A DNA stretch of 64,000 nt from Haloarcula argentinensis DSM 12282 (GTDB lineage: Archaea > Halobacteriota > Halobacteria > Halobacteriales > Haloarculaceae). Location of the stretch: contig AOLX01000017.1 in NCBI GenBank assembly GCA_000336895.1, forward strand, positions 34,701 to 98,700. The letters run 5' to 3'. The stretch's first letter is position 1; each line of letters begins with the position of its first letter. The notes beneath the pieces were generated by a model that saw nothing but the letters and a program-made list of their open reading frames with translations, was not told the origin of the DNA and did not search any database. The position numbers and the translations under genes were made by a program. This document shows, piece by piece, positions 43,886 through 53,705 of the stretch.

Positions 43886-44588
43886 TTATTGGTGGTGAAC
43901 CTGCCGGAGCGCGTCGGCTGTTGCCCTGCCTGAAATGCGGATATAGTTCTGTGCCGTTGCCAGATCGTGCCAGCCCATCAGTGCTTGGAGTGGAACCGGT
44001 ACGACCCCCTGATACGCGTGATAGCTGGCTGCAGTCGCTCGGAGACAATGCCGATATACCTGACCGTTGATGTCTGCATCTTCGGCAGCGGCCGTCACTC
44101 GCCTGTTCACAGCACTGCGTGACCCCGGAAACGAATCATATTGGCCGGTGAACCGTACCAGACACAGTTCCAACCGAAGCGAGAGGTCGATTGGGGTAGA
44201 TCGCGCGGAGGCGACTGTCTTGGGATGTCACCTCGCGTCCATCGCTTCCTCGTGTGTAAGATCCTCATTATGCGTCGTCTCTTGTGTTGCTTGCCGCCGA
44301 CAGTACCCACACTCGCAGGATTGTGTTGTGGAATGCGAGGAAGCATCCGATCCCAATCGAGCCACTCTGCGTGGAAGTGAGAGGTCGCACCAGCGCGAAG
44401 TCCAAGCCGACCAGATGCCAAGCACACGAACCGTGTTTGGAGATCCTGCGGCTCGGGGAGTGAACTGCATGCTCTAACAGTAATTCGAACTCTCGATCGG
44501 TGAGGACATCCTCGTGGGTATGGCGCGTTGTCAACGACTCTCGATGCTGTTTGGCCCATTCGCTCGATTGCTGATAATCGTCTGTCAT
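43886..44588 (-). pseudogene. Decayed tyrosine integrase, several frameshifts
   Basis: Pieces of one haloarchaeal integrase lie in order but in different frames: HEDVLTDREFELLLE (frame beginning at 44588), FVCLASGRLGLRAGATSHFHAEWLDWDRM in a second frame, ECGYCRRQATQETTHNEDLTHEEAMDA in a third, and the catalytic end ELCLVRFTGQYDSFPGSRSAVNRRV...YRHCLRATAASYHAYQG...LMGWHDLATAQNYIRISG from 44173 to 43886. The Cys-x-x-Cys and HxxR/GW/Y marks identify the family. At least three frameshifts are needed, so it is inactive. It marks the site of an old insertion. Confidence 0.8.
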
Positions 44589-44760
44589 CCACAGTCATAA
44601 CGGTAATCCAGCGGTGTGAAATGCAGCATATCCCTAACCAATCAACTCAGCGACTGCTGAATTTAGGGGGTCAAGTTCAGTATCTAATGGTCAGAATTGC
44701 ATAATGGGAGCGACGACGAAGCGATAGTTCTGGAAATTTGATACTTATGGGCTAAGGCTC

Positions 44761-45909
44761 TTATCTTCGTCGAGCCTGTCCAACCCTTACGGGCGAAGAG
44801 GATGGGGTTTTGCTGGGTTTTCCAGTATCCTTCTCTGTTCCTTCCCAGATTTTGGGCGCGCCGGAAAGCTGTAGATAGAGCGCGTGTAGTTGAATGAGCC
44901 AGGTCAACGGGATCCAGAGATACGCGTGGAAGATTAGTTCCAGGATGGTGAGTGGACTCGCTCGAACTGGTATTTCCGGATCACGGAGAGCAGCATACCC
45001 GAATATCGTGACCCTTGCGGGAAAGACGATAATCGCGAGACTCGCCACTAGCCAGATTGGAACCGTCGGAGCCAGTCCGAGCAACCAGACGACGATGAGT
45101 GCGGGGAAGACAGTGTAAAGCGGTGCATTGACCGCCATGAACAGCAACCAAATCAATCCCACGCTTCGGGTCCAGCCCAGTCGTCGACCGTTGCGGAGGA
45201 TAACGACGCCATACGTCGCGAGTGCATCGACCCATCCGCGTGCCCACCGGCGACGTTGCCGTACGAGCGCCAGGACAGATTTAGGGTTGAGTGCCTGTGC
45301 AACCATCCCAGGCACGTATCGAACACGCCAGTCAGTGTCGAGATACAGGCGCAGTGTGAGATCTATGTCCTCGGTAAGCGTCTCGTCCGACCAACCATCA
45401 ACAGCCAACGGTACTTCGTGGCGCAACAGCGCTGCAGACCCAGCGAAGTGACTCGCCCCAAACACGTCGTGCATAAAGGGGTGATCTATCCACGTGCTGT
45501 GTCGACGCTCGATGGTCACGAATCGTGCCAACCAGCTATCGTACGGATGGCGCTCGACTTTTCGACCTTGGACGATACCGACAGATGGAAAATCCTCCAG
45601 AACGGCCAGTCCTCGGGCAACAAAGCCTGCATTGACGGTCTCGTCTGCGTCGAGAAGCAGCACATAGGGGGTATCGATGTGCTCCCAAGCAAGGTTGAGA
45701 TCGCCTGCTTTCGAACCGGTCGTTCCTTCGATGACGCGGACGCGATCTGGATACCGTTCCCGATACTCCTCCACGATTGCCACCGTCCGGTCCGTAGATT
45801 TCTCTGCCGGGACCAGCAGTACCGAGAGTTCATCGAGCACATCGAGGTTGCTGTCGAGACTCGCTGGAAGGACATCAGCCTCGTCGAACGCGGTGACAAC
45901 CAGCGTCAC
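44761..45909 (-). CDS. Family 2 glycosyltransferase, membrane-bound
   Basis: A 382-residue processive-type GT2. It has the nucleotide-sugar strand VTLVVTAFDEAD, DADET (metal/UDP Asp), TEDIDL (catalytic base Asp) and QRRRWARGW (acceptor binding), followed by three or four C-terminal membrane segments, as in hyaluronan, cellulose or polysaccharide synthases. I start it at the GTG at 45909, which overlaps the upstream stop (GTGA); the longer frame from 46041 would lie inside the neighbouring gene. It probably makes or extends a surface glycan. Confidence 0.8.
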   Translation of the reverse strand: MTLVVTAFDEADVLPASLDSNLDVLDELSVLLVPAEKSTDRTVAIVEEYRERYPDRVRVIEGTTGSKAGDLNLAWEHIDTPYVLLLDADETVNAGFVARGLAVLEDFPSVGIVQGRKVERHPYDSWLARFVTIERRHSTWIDHPFMHDVFGASHFAGSAALLRHEVPLAVDGWSDETLTEDIDLTLRLYLDTDWRVRYVPGMVAQALNPKSVLALVRQRRRWARGWVDALATYGVVILRNGRRLGWTRSVGLIWLLFMAVNAPLYTVFPALIVVWLLGLAPTVPIWLVASLAIIVFPARVTIFGYAALRDPEIPVRASPLTILELIFHAYLWIPLTWLIQLHALYLQLSGAPKIWEGTEKDTGKPSKTPSSSPVRVGQARRR

Positions 45910-46943
45910 AGGAGGGTATTCAGTGAGTGGAACGCATGGTCTGAGGAGCGTTCGGGACGGTTGCGAAGAGCGTGTGCGACCATTCCGTACTCGATCATAA
46001 CCCCGACGATGAGGAGCGTGAGATATCCACCCAGAATCCACGGAAATGCTGATGGAATCACGAACAGCAACGCGATGACTAGCGCGTTCAATATGATGAG
46101 TGTCATCACGGCGTGTTGGGTAATCGTCGAAATTGGACCGGTGAGTCCCCTCAATAGTTTGACCGGAACAGCTGGTGGGACGAGCGTGGCAACCGCGATT
46201 ATGGCGGCGCTAGCGGCGATGATGGAGGCTATTCTGGCCTGCGATATTCCCGGGGCAAGGTCGATCGAGACGTTGCCCCTGAGGGTGATACTGGCGATTG
46301 CGATGCTAACCAGACCGACAATTAATGCAACGATCAGCACCTGCTCCCAGTAGCGATGGACTGTGAAGGGTCTCGGAGGAACTACTGAATCAGCGTGTTG
46401 ACCGAGCCAGAAGGTGTGCAGCGCGAGTGCTGAAAACCCCGTCGCATAGATCAGTGCCACTGCGTAGGTCACCACCCACGGGACTCCGAACAGGAGGACG
46501 CCAACGATCAAAACTGACCCGGCAAACAGCAAGAGGTGACCTGCGGCAGGGACAACCACCCGTTCGACAAATGGTATTCCAGTAACACGAACAGCGGCGG
46601 CGAGAAATAGCGCCTGCGCACCGGTGACAAGAACCGCTACCCGTGCCCAGAACGGAATGTCACCCCATGGGATCCCGATAGCAGCAAAGAGTGCGACGTA
46701 ACTGAGAAGTGCGGCAGTCACGAGTACGTACATCCCACCGAGAGGCCAAGCAACGCGGGCCTGTGTAGTCTGAAACGCAGACCGAATCGCAAGGGCGGTG
46801 AGTACGCTACCACCGGCAGCAACTAGCCACCATCCATCAAGAGTGGATCGGACCCCAAGCGCGACGACGCCGATGATTGCGACGATGACGGCAGTGACCC
46901 ACAGCGTTGCGTAGACTCTGCTATTCATGAAGTAGATACGCAT
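45906..46943 (-). CDS. Polytopic membrane protein paired with the glycosyltransferase
   Basis: A 345-residue protein with nine or ten hydrophobic segments and short loops; no known domain. Its stop overlaps the GTG of the glycosyltransferase by 4 bases, so the two are made together and may form a glycan synthesis/export unit. A start a few codons in (MNSRVYATLW) is also possible. The flanks are AT-rich and gene-poor, so the pair may have come in by transfer. Confidence 0.7.
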   Translation of the reverse strand: MRIYFMNSRVYATLWVTAVIVAIIGVVALGVRSTLDGWWLVAAGGSVLTALAIRSAFQTTQARVAWPLGGMYVLVTAALLSYVALFAAIGIPWGDIPFWARVAVLVTGAQALFLAAAVRVTGIPFVERVVVPAAGHLLLFAGSVLIVGVLLFGVPWVVTYAVALIYATGFSALALHTFWLGQHADSVVPPRPFTVHRYWEQVLIVALIVGLVSIAIASITLRGNVSIDLAPGISQARIASIIAASAAIIAVATLVPPAVPVKLLRGLTGPISTITQHAVMTLIILNALVIALLFVIPSAFPWILGGYLTLLIVGVMIEYGMVAHALRNRPERSSDHAFHSLNTLL

Positions 46944-47325
46944 TATATGGTATATAACCTCATCTTAATATTTGCCAAGTGTACTCTATGTGCGATTCAG
47001 TAGAATGTATATTGCATTATAATACGCAAAGAACTACCACGACGTTCTAAGCCCCACTGAGACAACAAGTGGTAATTTCTCATCGATCACTAGGACGAGA
47101 CAAAAATGTGTACCGACAACTGTGATACAAAGTCTGTATTAAACGATTCGTCCACCACTATCTGAATAACTACTTGTGCAAGATACGCACCTTGTATCTT
47201 GTACGCGAGTCTTGACAGACTTTGGATAGACGGAGCAATTGATGGTTTATATGACATGCTAAGAGTTATCATAACCGATAACGCGGTCACAACACTCATT
47301 GAAATACTTGCCATACCATCGGTAG
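46944..47325. other. AT-rich gap without a clear gene
   Basis: About 380 bases with many stops in all frames. A 90-codon minus-strand frame (47090-47362) is Ser/Val-rich and crosses the start of the next gene; I do not accept it. Probably a scar region with the promoters of both flanking genes. Confidence 0.4.
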
Positions 47326-48981
47326 ATGAATCTGCTCGGGAGCCCGCCGGCATTTCTCGCATATGTTGCGGCGTACGGCCTCGCGGCAGTCGGATGTGGT
47401 GTCGGGCTCTACAGAGCGACTCGCATGGAAGACCCCGATACCCGCCGCGGGATGGTCGGACTCCTTCTCTGTAGCGGCGGCTGGGCGGCGCTGGAACTCG
47501 GCTTCCTGATCACGCCTGGGACGCTTGGATACGCGTTCTACCTCGGTAGCCTCATCGTCGGGCTTGCGACGGTCGGCGCGTGGCTGTACTTCTGTTCGGC
47601 GTACACCGGGCGGGCATTCCACCGGAACCGACTGTACCGTGCGGTCGCTGTGGGCACGTATCTCGGTATCGTCATGATAAAGCTGACAAACCCATTTCAC
47701 GGCCTCTACTTCGCCACGCAGTTCATTGCTGACCCGTTCCCGCATCTGGCGATCACACACGGCGTGTTTCACTGGGTGGTGACGGGGCTCTCCTACGCAC
47801 TCGTCACTGTCGGCTTTTTTATGCTGTTCGAGTTGTTCCTCGAAGCGGACTACGACACCCGTCCGCTCGGCGTTCTCGTCGGGATCACGGCAGTCCCAGC
47901 AGTCCTTGATATCGTCGGGTACGTTAGCGAGATCCTGCTCGACATCAACCACGAGCCGCTCGGCGTCGCACTGTTCGCGTTTGGCGTCCTCTACGTGTAC
48001 GACGAGGCGTTTCTCGCCGTGCAGTTGACCGACGGCGTCGACGAGGCTGTCGTGTATCTCGACGACGGGCACCACATCAAGGAGTCCAACGGTAAAGCAC
48101 AGCGGCTCTTCCCGGCACTGGCCGGAAGCCGGGGGCAGCAGCTTGAGACGGTGTTACCGGCCGTTTCAGAGGTCCTGCAAACGGACGAACAGATTCTCGA
48201 ACGGAACCGGGACGACGGGACAGAGTACTACCTCGTCAGCAACACCTCGTTTTCGCTGGGACAGGTCGATATCGGTCGGATGCTCGTCTTCACCGACGTG
48301 ACCGAAAGCGAGCGGCGTCGCCGTGAACTCGATCGACAGAACGAGCAGTTAGAGGGGTTCGCAACTGCAATCAGACACGAACTCCTGAACACGCTCCAGA
48401 TAATCACCGGCCGCGTCTCCGCCGCCGGTGACGCGCTGGACCGCGGGAACGTCGACTTAGCGAAAGAATCCCTCCAGTCGACGTCCGAGACGGCCGACCG
48501 CATGTCCGAAATCGTCGACGGACTCGCGACGCTGGCTCGACATGGACAGACAATCGACGAAACGATGCCTGTCGACCTCCAGCCCGTCATCGAAGGAGCC
48601 TGGGACCGTGCCGACACTGACGGTCTCACCATGGTGGCCGACGTGAAGGGACAGGTCATCGCCGACCCGACACGCTTGCGGGACCTCTTCGAGAGCGGGT
48701 TCACGTTCGCGGCACACAACGACGCGTCGACGGTCGCGGTGTCCCGGGAGGCCGACGAGATCGTCATCACTGACGACGGGACCCCGCCGGGCGAGACGGC
48801 GGCGGAGGCCTTTTTCGAGTACGGCGGCGCGATGCCGGACGCCGAAGCCGGGATGACGCTCCCGAACCTGCGGATGCTCGCCCGGACCCACGGGTGGGAC
48901 GTGGTGCTCGATACCGAATATCAGGACGGCGTTCGTATCATCATCTCGAACGTGACGGTGGCAGGACCGCTGGAGAACTGA
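47326..48981 (+). CDS. Membrane histidine kinase with degenerate ATPase
   Basis: A 551-residue sensor protein: seven hydrophobic segments of the 7TM type (1-225), a PAS-like part (about 230-325, ending VFTDVTESERRRREL), an H-box IRHELLNTLQ and a C-terminal ATPase-like domain. The N-box, normally NLxxNAxxH, reads LFESGFTFAAHND and lacks the metal-binding Asn; the G1 box is DDGTPPG. It may have weak or no ATP hydrolysis and act as a scaffold or phosphatase. Same topology as the kinase at 4633 but that one is complete. Confidence 0.85.
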   Translation: MNLLGSPPAFLAYVAAYGLAAVGCGVGLYRATRMEDPDTRRGMVGLLLCSGGWAALELGFLITPGTLGYAFYLGSLIVGLATVGAWLYFCSAYTGRAFHRNRLYRAVAVGTYLGIVMIKLTNPFHGLYFATQFIADPFPHLAITHGVFHWVVTGLSYALVTVGFFMLFELFLEADYDTRPLGVLVGITAVPAVLDIVGYVSEILLDINHEPLGVALFAFGVLYVYDEAFLAVQLTDGVDEAVVYLDDGHHIKESNGKAQRLFPALAGSRGQQLETVLPAVSEVLQTDEQILERNRDDGTEYYLVSNTSFSLGQVDIGRMLVFTDVTESERRRRELDRQNEQLEGFATAIRHELLNTLQIITGRVSAAGDALDRGNVDLAKESLQSTSETADRMSEIVDGLATLARHGQTIDETMPVDLQPVIEGAWDRADTDGLTMVADVKGQVIADPTRLRDLFESGFTFAAHNDASTVAVSREADEIVITDDGTPPGETAAEAFFEYGGAMPDAEAGMTLPNLRMLARTHGWDVVLDTEYQDGVRIIISNVTVAGPLEN

Positions 48982-48999
48982 TCCGGCCACCAGTCCGTA

Positions 49000-49278
49000 T
49001 TACCCGCCGCTGACCGGCGGGAACAACGCGAGTTCCGTCTCCTCGTCAACTGCTGTCGCCAGCCCATCGGCGGCGGCGAACGGGTCCTCGCCGTTGACGA
49101 GCACCCGGATGTGGTCAGCCAACTCCTCGTTCTCGTCGAGCACCTCCTCGGCGAGCGCCGGTCGAGAGGCGAGCAACGCATCGAGTGCCGTCTCGACCGT
49201 GGCGTCCTCCTCGATATCGACGCTGACCGACTGGCCGTCGGCCGCGTCCCGGAGGTGTGCGAACAGTTTCCACTCCAT
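49000..49278 (-). CDS. samp1: Ubiquitin-like small archaeal modifier protein SAMP1 (MoaD-like)
   Basis: A 92-residue beta-grasp protein starting MEWKLFAHLRDAADG and ending ELALFPPVSGG. The C-terminal diglycine is the site adenylated by the E1-like UbaA and then linked to lysines of target proteins or thiocarboxylated for molybdopterin synthesis. The pattern is very close to Haloferax SAMP1 as I recall it. No protease or E1 gene is next to it. It is convergent with the histidine kinase, 18 bases apart. Confidence 0.93.
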   Translation of the reverse strand: MEWKLFAHLRDAADGQSVSVDIEEDATVETALDALLASRPALAEEVLDENEELADHIRVLVNGEDPFAAADGLATAVDEETELALFPPVSGG

Positions 49279-49399
49279 AGCTGTACTCCGGGCGTCCGGC
49301 AAAAGAGGGTTCCGGACGATAGCGTGACCGGTCCGTTCAGACGAACGGGAGAAGGGCAGCCCGCGACGGCGTGTATCTGGCAGTAACGAGACCTGCCTG

Positions 49400-51190
49400 T
49401 CAGTTTGATTTCTCCGAACCGTCACCAGTGTCCGGTTCGTCGTCTGCGCCGTCTCCGTCCCCGCTCGGCGCTTCGGAGTCTGTCGAGCCGCTATCGTCGG
49501 CGTCGTTGTCGGCAGACTCGTCGTCAGTCCCGCTGATTCGCTCTTCCGGGTCCCACACCTCGACGGTGTCGTCGCCGTTGTCCGACGGCAGGTCGTCGAA
49601 CGCTTCATCAGCCGTCAGATCGTCGCTTGCGCCCTCTACGTCGGCATTCCGGAGTGCCTCCAGCGGGTCGTCATCGGGAGGCTCGTCACCGGCCTCGGTT
49701 GTCCTATCGTCAGCGCCAACGTCAGCGAGGTCAGTATCAGCCACTTCATCCTCGACAGTGGTGTCTGCTGGCTCGTCGGCAGTGGCGGTGTCAGCCGTGG
49801 TTGTGTCCGTGTCGGCGTCGGTCGTGTCATCGGCAGCAGTCTCGGCTCCGTCGACGTTCGTAGCACCGTCGTCGGTCGCGTCGGACGCTGTCGGTTCCGG
49901 TCCGTCAGTCTGTTCGCTCCGGTCAGCAGCGTCAGACGCGCCTGGCTGAGCGTCCGAGTCATCAGTATCGTCTCCCCGCTCGTCTGTCACAGCCGCCGTG
50001 GAAGTCGGTTCGCCTGTCCCTTCCGTGGCTTCCTCCAGCCGCCGCAACGCGTCCGGGGTAGCGATTGCGTAGATTGTGTCTCCAACTGCGAGGACGCGCT
50101 CGCGGGAGGGGATTGTCTCCGGCGCTGTGTCGTCGTGGGTAATCGCGACCACCGAGACTGCCAGACTGCCGACCGGCGCGCCGTCAAGCGTGCTCCCCGG
50201 TTCGACAGTGGCGGTGCCCATCGTCTCGTCGGCCGCACGGAGCAGCGAAGCGAACTCCCGGTCGGAGCGGTCCTGCACCGGGAGCGTGACGAGCTTGTAC
50301 TGCGTTTGCGGGTCGAGTTTCGGCGTGTCGGCGGCGTCGATAGCGACCGTTACCACGTCGTCGGCGACGCCCCGGAGTTCGCCGGTGAGCACGCGTTTCG
50401 ACGACGCTTGCTCCCAGACCTGAACCAGATCGCCAGCGCTCGCGGCATGGGCCGGGTCGGCCTGGATGGCAACGGCGTTCGTCGAGGGCGGCAGCGTCGG
50501 GCCAATACCGGCCGCCCGCGAGCCGATGGCGAGATACTCGACGGTGCCGTCGTCGGCCAGTTCGACGTCGACGTGGCCGACGCCGTAGTCGGTCTTGAGC
50601 CGGCCAACTAGCCGGTCGCGGAGTTCGTCTTTCGTCAGCCGCCGAGGGAAGAGAAAGCGGCGGTCAGCGAGCGTTTCTTTCGTCTCCTCAGGCATCGGAT
50701 CGTAGCCGATGATGTCGTCGATGTCTTCCGGGAGGCGAACAGACGTGACGCGGCCGACGGTCTGGACGATCTCGCTCACGTCGGCGTCGATGTTTCGGCC
50801 CCCGGTTGCGGCAAAGAGGTCGACGCCCAGTCGGTCCCCGACCCGCAGTCCGCCGTAGGCCCCGACGCCGCCGGCGAGGAACGCAGCGAGATTCAACAGG
50901 ACCGCACTGGCCGCCAGCACGTCGTCGTCGCCGAGGATGACCTCACTGAGCGCGGTCGTCGCGCCGATAACGAGGACGACCGCAGTCAGTCCAAACAGGA
51001 GCGCCAGCCCGGTCTGAATGCGTTCACGGACGTACCAGCGGTAGAAGACGGCGATCGCGCCCGCGGGCGTCGCGGCGAGGATCGTAATAGCGAGGAGCCG
51101 GACAACGCCCTCGACAAGCGTCCGTGGCACCGTCCCCAGTTGCAGGTTTGCACCGATCTGTGCAAGCAGCGTCGGGCCGAGCGGCGTCAT
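49400..51190 (-). CDS. Membrane protein with TrkA-C domains and acidic tail
   Basis: A 596-residue protein. Three hydrophobic segments (about 25-50, 60-80, 88-112) are followed by a soluble part with two RCK-C-like sections (e.g. LDGAPVGSLAVSVVAITHDD and VLAVGDTIYAIATPDALRRLEEA) up to residue 395, then a 200-residue tail of Asp, Glu, Thr, Ala and Ser. Its stop-to-start neighbour at 51187 overlaps by 4 bases (ATGA) and has the same domain order. Probably a regulatory part of a potassium or other cation transport system. The tail is disordered. Confidence 0.75.
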   Translation of the reverse strand: MTPLGPTLLAQIGANLQLGTVPRTLVEGVVRLLAITILAATPAGAIAVFYRWYVRERIQTGLALLFGLTAVVLVIGATTALSEVILGDDDVLAASAVLLNLAAFLAGGVGAYGGLRVGDRLGVDLFAATGGRNIDADVSEIVQTVGRVTSVRLPEDIDDIIGYDPMPEETKETLADRRFLFPRRLTKDELRDRLVGRLKTDYGVGHVDVELADDGTVEYLAIGSRAAGIGPTLPPSTNAVAIQADPAHAASAGDLVQVWEQASSKRVLTGELRGVADDVVTVAIDAADTPKLDPQTQYKLVTLPVQDRSDREFASLLRAADETMGTATVEPGSTLDGAPVGSLAVSVVAITHDDTAPETIPSRERVLAVGDTIYAIATPDALRRLEEATEGTGEPTSTAAVTDERGDDTDDSDAQPGASDAADRSEQTDGPEPTASDATDDGATNVDGAETAADDTTDADTDTTTADTATADEPADTTVEDEVADTDLADVGADDRTTEAGDEPPDDDPLEALRNADVEGASDDLTADEAFDDLPSDNGDDTVEVWDPEERISGTDDESADNDADDSGSTDSEAPSGDGDGADDEPDTGDGSEKSN

Positions 51191-52428
51191 GCGACCGCCT
51201 CCACGAAGGCATCGAGGTCGGTGGGGCGGCCAATCGCGTACAGTTCGTCGCCGGCTTCGACGGCTGCGTCGCCGCGGGGCGCGACCTGCCAGCCGTCCGG
51301 CGTCCGGATAGCGACGATGGCAACATCGTAGGCCTCCCGGACGTGGGCGTCCCGGAGCGTCGTCCCGTCGAGCGGGCCGTCGGCGCGAACCGTGAGACGG
51401 CGAAACCGGCTCCCGGCCCGCCGGAGGAGGGAGACCAGTTCGTACTCCCGGTGTGTCCCGCGGGGTTCGACCACGACCTTTGGCCGGGCTGACCGAAGGA
51501 GTGGTTGGACATCCGTCCGAGTCACGGCGACGGTAAGTCGGCCCTCACCGCCGTCGGTCGTCGGTGCCTGGACCGGCGTTGGGGGTGCCTCGGCGTCCGC
51601 GATATCCGGTTCCGTTGGCGTCTCGGCCGGCGTCTCATCTGCCACCGGGTCCGACCGGGCACTGACGACAGTCCCCCGAACCTGTGCGTCCTCAGTCAGT
51701 ACTGTCACCTCGTCGTTGCGGGCCAGCCCGGTCGGCAACAGCGCCTCGACCGAAACAGCGTGGCGATTGTCGCCTACGCGCTTGGACAGGCCCGAAAACG
51801 GCGGCGCGGCGACGACCGTCGCTTGCCCCTGTTCGTCTATCGAGACAGCGGCATCGCCGAGGTCGAACGCCGATTTCAGCCGCTCCTCCATCCGGCGTTC
51901 GAGTTCGCCGATACGGAGGTCGGCCGGGAACCGCCACTCCTCGTTGCGGATCTCGGCCCGGAGCGGTTCGGAGAGCGGCGGATACCCCTCCATGTCGGCC
52001 ACGTCGCCGACGATGCGAATACGGACCTCGTCGCGGCCGCCGACGAACTCGACCACGTCGGCGGAGAGTTTCTTGTCACGTAACCCCTGTAAGGAGAGCC
52101 GCTTCGGGAAGTTCGCGCCGAGTTGGTCACCCTTGCTATGTGCGTACAGCGACACCATCCCGACGAGGATGATTGCAGTAATGATTCGCTCGGCGTTGGG
52201 GGCCTGCGTAATCGATTTGTCCGCCAGTGCCATGAGGCCGCCGCTAACGCCGGCAAGTGCGATTGCCAGTACGACAACACCGAACCCTGGCACGGTAATA
52301 CCAGTAAAGTACTTGAAAGTAAACCCTAGCGCCCACGACACGAGCGCCGGTATCACTCCCACCAACAACCCCAGATAGATCCCCATCAACACCTCGACCG
52401 GGAGCGAAGCCATGTCCACATCCTGCAT
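51187..52428 (-). CDS. Membrane protein with TrkA-C-like domains
   Basis: A 413-residue protein with three N-terminal hydrophobic segments, then a long soluble region with RCK-C-like units (LLPTGLARNDEVTVLTEDAQ and LDGTTLRDAHVREAYDVAIVAIRTPDG...EAGDELYAIGRPTDLDAFVEAV). It precedes the similar protein at 49400 with ATGA overlap, and the two likely form a complex. In-frame ATGs at 52428 and 52413 are both possible starts. It is divergent from the potassium channel with 62 bases between, so the cluster is co-located for cation transport. Confidence 0.75.
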   Translation of the reverse strand: MQDVDMASLPVEVLMGIYLGLLVGVIPALVSWALGFTFKYFTGITVPGFGVVVLAIALAGVSGGLMALADKSITQAPNAERIITAIILVGMVSLYAHSKGDQLGANFPKRLSLQGLRDKKLSADVVEFVGGRDEVRIRIVGDVADMEGYPPLSEPLRAEIRNEEWRFPADLRIGELERRMEERLKSAFDLGDAAVSIDEQGQATVVAAPPFSGLSKRVGDNRHAVSVEALLPTGLARNDEVTVLTEDAQVRGTVVSARSDPVADETPAETPTEPDIADAEAPPTPVQAPTTDGGEGRLTVAVTRTDVQPLLRSARPKVVVEPRGTHREYELVSLLRRAGSRFRRLTVRADGPLDGTTLRDAHVREAYDVAIVAIRTPDGWQVAPRGDAAVEAGDELYAIGRPTDLDAFVEAVA

Positions 52429-52490
52429 GGCCGGTAGTAAATCGCTTCCGGCCCGCGGACAGTACATTTACACCGACCGCTGTAATCTGG

Positions 52491-53705
52491 ATGGGTATGG
52501 ACAGGCCGCGGAACTGGTTGGGGGCACGAACGACGATCATCCTGCCAGTGCTGGTGGCGGTGCTTTCGTTCGTCACTGGTGTGGTCAACATCAGTGCCGT
52601 ATCGATCAGCGGACCGCTCGGAGACCTCATTCCGCGAAGCATCCAGCGCACCGCCGGATTTACTGGTGCGCTCACCGGATTCACGCTACTCGTCAGCGTC
52701 GTCGGACTCCGACGCCGCCTGCGAATCGCGTGGTACGCGACCATCGTCTTACTGCCCGTGGCGGCGATTCAGGGGCTGGTACAGAGCTCCGAGGTGTCGA
52801 TTCCGTTCGTCGGTACAGTGCCGAGTTCAGCGCTGTCGATACCACTCGTCGTGTTCTCGCTGCTCTCGCTCCCGGCGATGTTACTGAACCGGCGGCGGTT
52901 CGACCGGGCGGTCGACCTCTCGACAGCGCAACTGGCCGCGGGCGCGGCACTCCTCGGTTCGCTTATGTACGGAACGGCGGGGTCGTACGCGCTCCGGGAC
53001 GAGTTCACCAATCTGTCGACGGCGACCGATGCGTTCTACTACACGCTGGTCACGGCCAGTACCGTCGGGTACGGTGACGTGACCCCACAGAGCCAGCAGG
53101 CGAAACTGTTCGGGATGTCGGTAGTCGTCCTCGGAACGGCCAGTTTCGCCATCGCGCTTGGGTCACTGCTGGGCCCGGCAATCGAGAAGCGGCTTTCGGA
53201 GGCACTCGGAAACATGACTGACGCACAACTGGACTTGCTCGAGAACCACGTACTGGTGCTCGGCCACGGCGACCTGACGGAACCGATTATCGAAGAACTG
53301 ACCGGCGCAATCGATTTCGTGGTCATCACGCCGGACACGGAGACGGCCACGCGGCTCCAACAACAGGACATCGCCGTTCTGACCGCGGACCCGAGCGACG
53401 AAGAGCCGATGCAACGGGCCGGTATCGAGGAAGCCGCGGCGGTCGTCGCAGCGACGAACGACGACGCACAGGACGCGCTGGCGGTACTGACGGCACAGAC
53501 GCTTAATCCGGAGGTAAACATCGTCGCCGGGGCAACCGACCGCGAGAACATCGAGAAGCTCCGCCGAGCGGGCGCGGACACAGTCATCAGCCCGGCAGTG
53601 CTCGGTGGCCACCTCATCGTTCAGTCGGCACTGGGTCGGAAGGGGATGGAGAACATTGCCGACCACCTGCTCGACGTGAACGACGAGGACGACGCAGATA
53701 TCTAG
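52491..53705 (+). CDS. Potassium channel with RCK (TrkA-N) domain
   Basis: A 404-residue channel. Several hydrophobic segments lead to the pore with TASTVGYGDVTPQS, holding the potassium filter TVGYGD, then the inner helix and a TrkA-N/RCK domain (HVLVLGHGDLTEPIIEEL...) that binds NAD or other ligand and gates the pore. Extra N-terminal segments (about three) before the two pore helices resemble haloarchaeal Kch-type proteins. ATGs at 52491 and 52497 are both possible; a TATA-like TTTACAC is about 25 bases before them. Its stop and that of the next gene share the palindrome CTAG. Confidence 0.9.
   Translation: MGMDRPRNWLGARTTIILPVLVAVLSFVTGVVNISAVSISGPLGDLIPRSIQRTAGFTGALTGFTLLVSVVGLRRRLRIAWYATIVLLPVAAIQGLVQSSEVSIPFVGTVPSSALSIPLVVFSLLSLPAMLLNRRRFDRAVDLSTAQLAAGAALLGSLMYGTAGSYALRDEFTNLSTATDAFYYTLVTASTVGYGDVTPQSQQAKLFGMSVVVLGTASFAIALGSLLGPAIEKRLSEALGNMTDAQLDLLENHVLVLGHGDLTEPIIEELTGAIDFVVITPDTETATRLQQQDIAVLTADPSDEEPMQRAGIEEAAAVVAATNDDAQDALAVLTAQTLNPEVNIVAGATDRENIEKLRRAGADTVISPAVLGGHLIVQSALGRKGMENIADHLLDVNDEDDADI

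Noticed and set aside
47090..47362. 90-codon minus-strand frame
   Set aside because: Ser/Val/Ile-rich, crosses the start of the histidine kinase, AT-rich gap.
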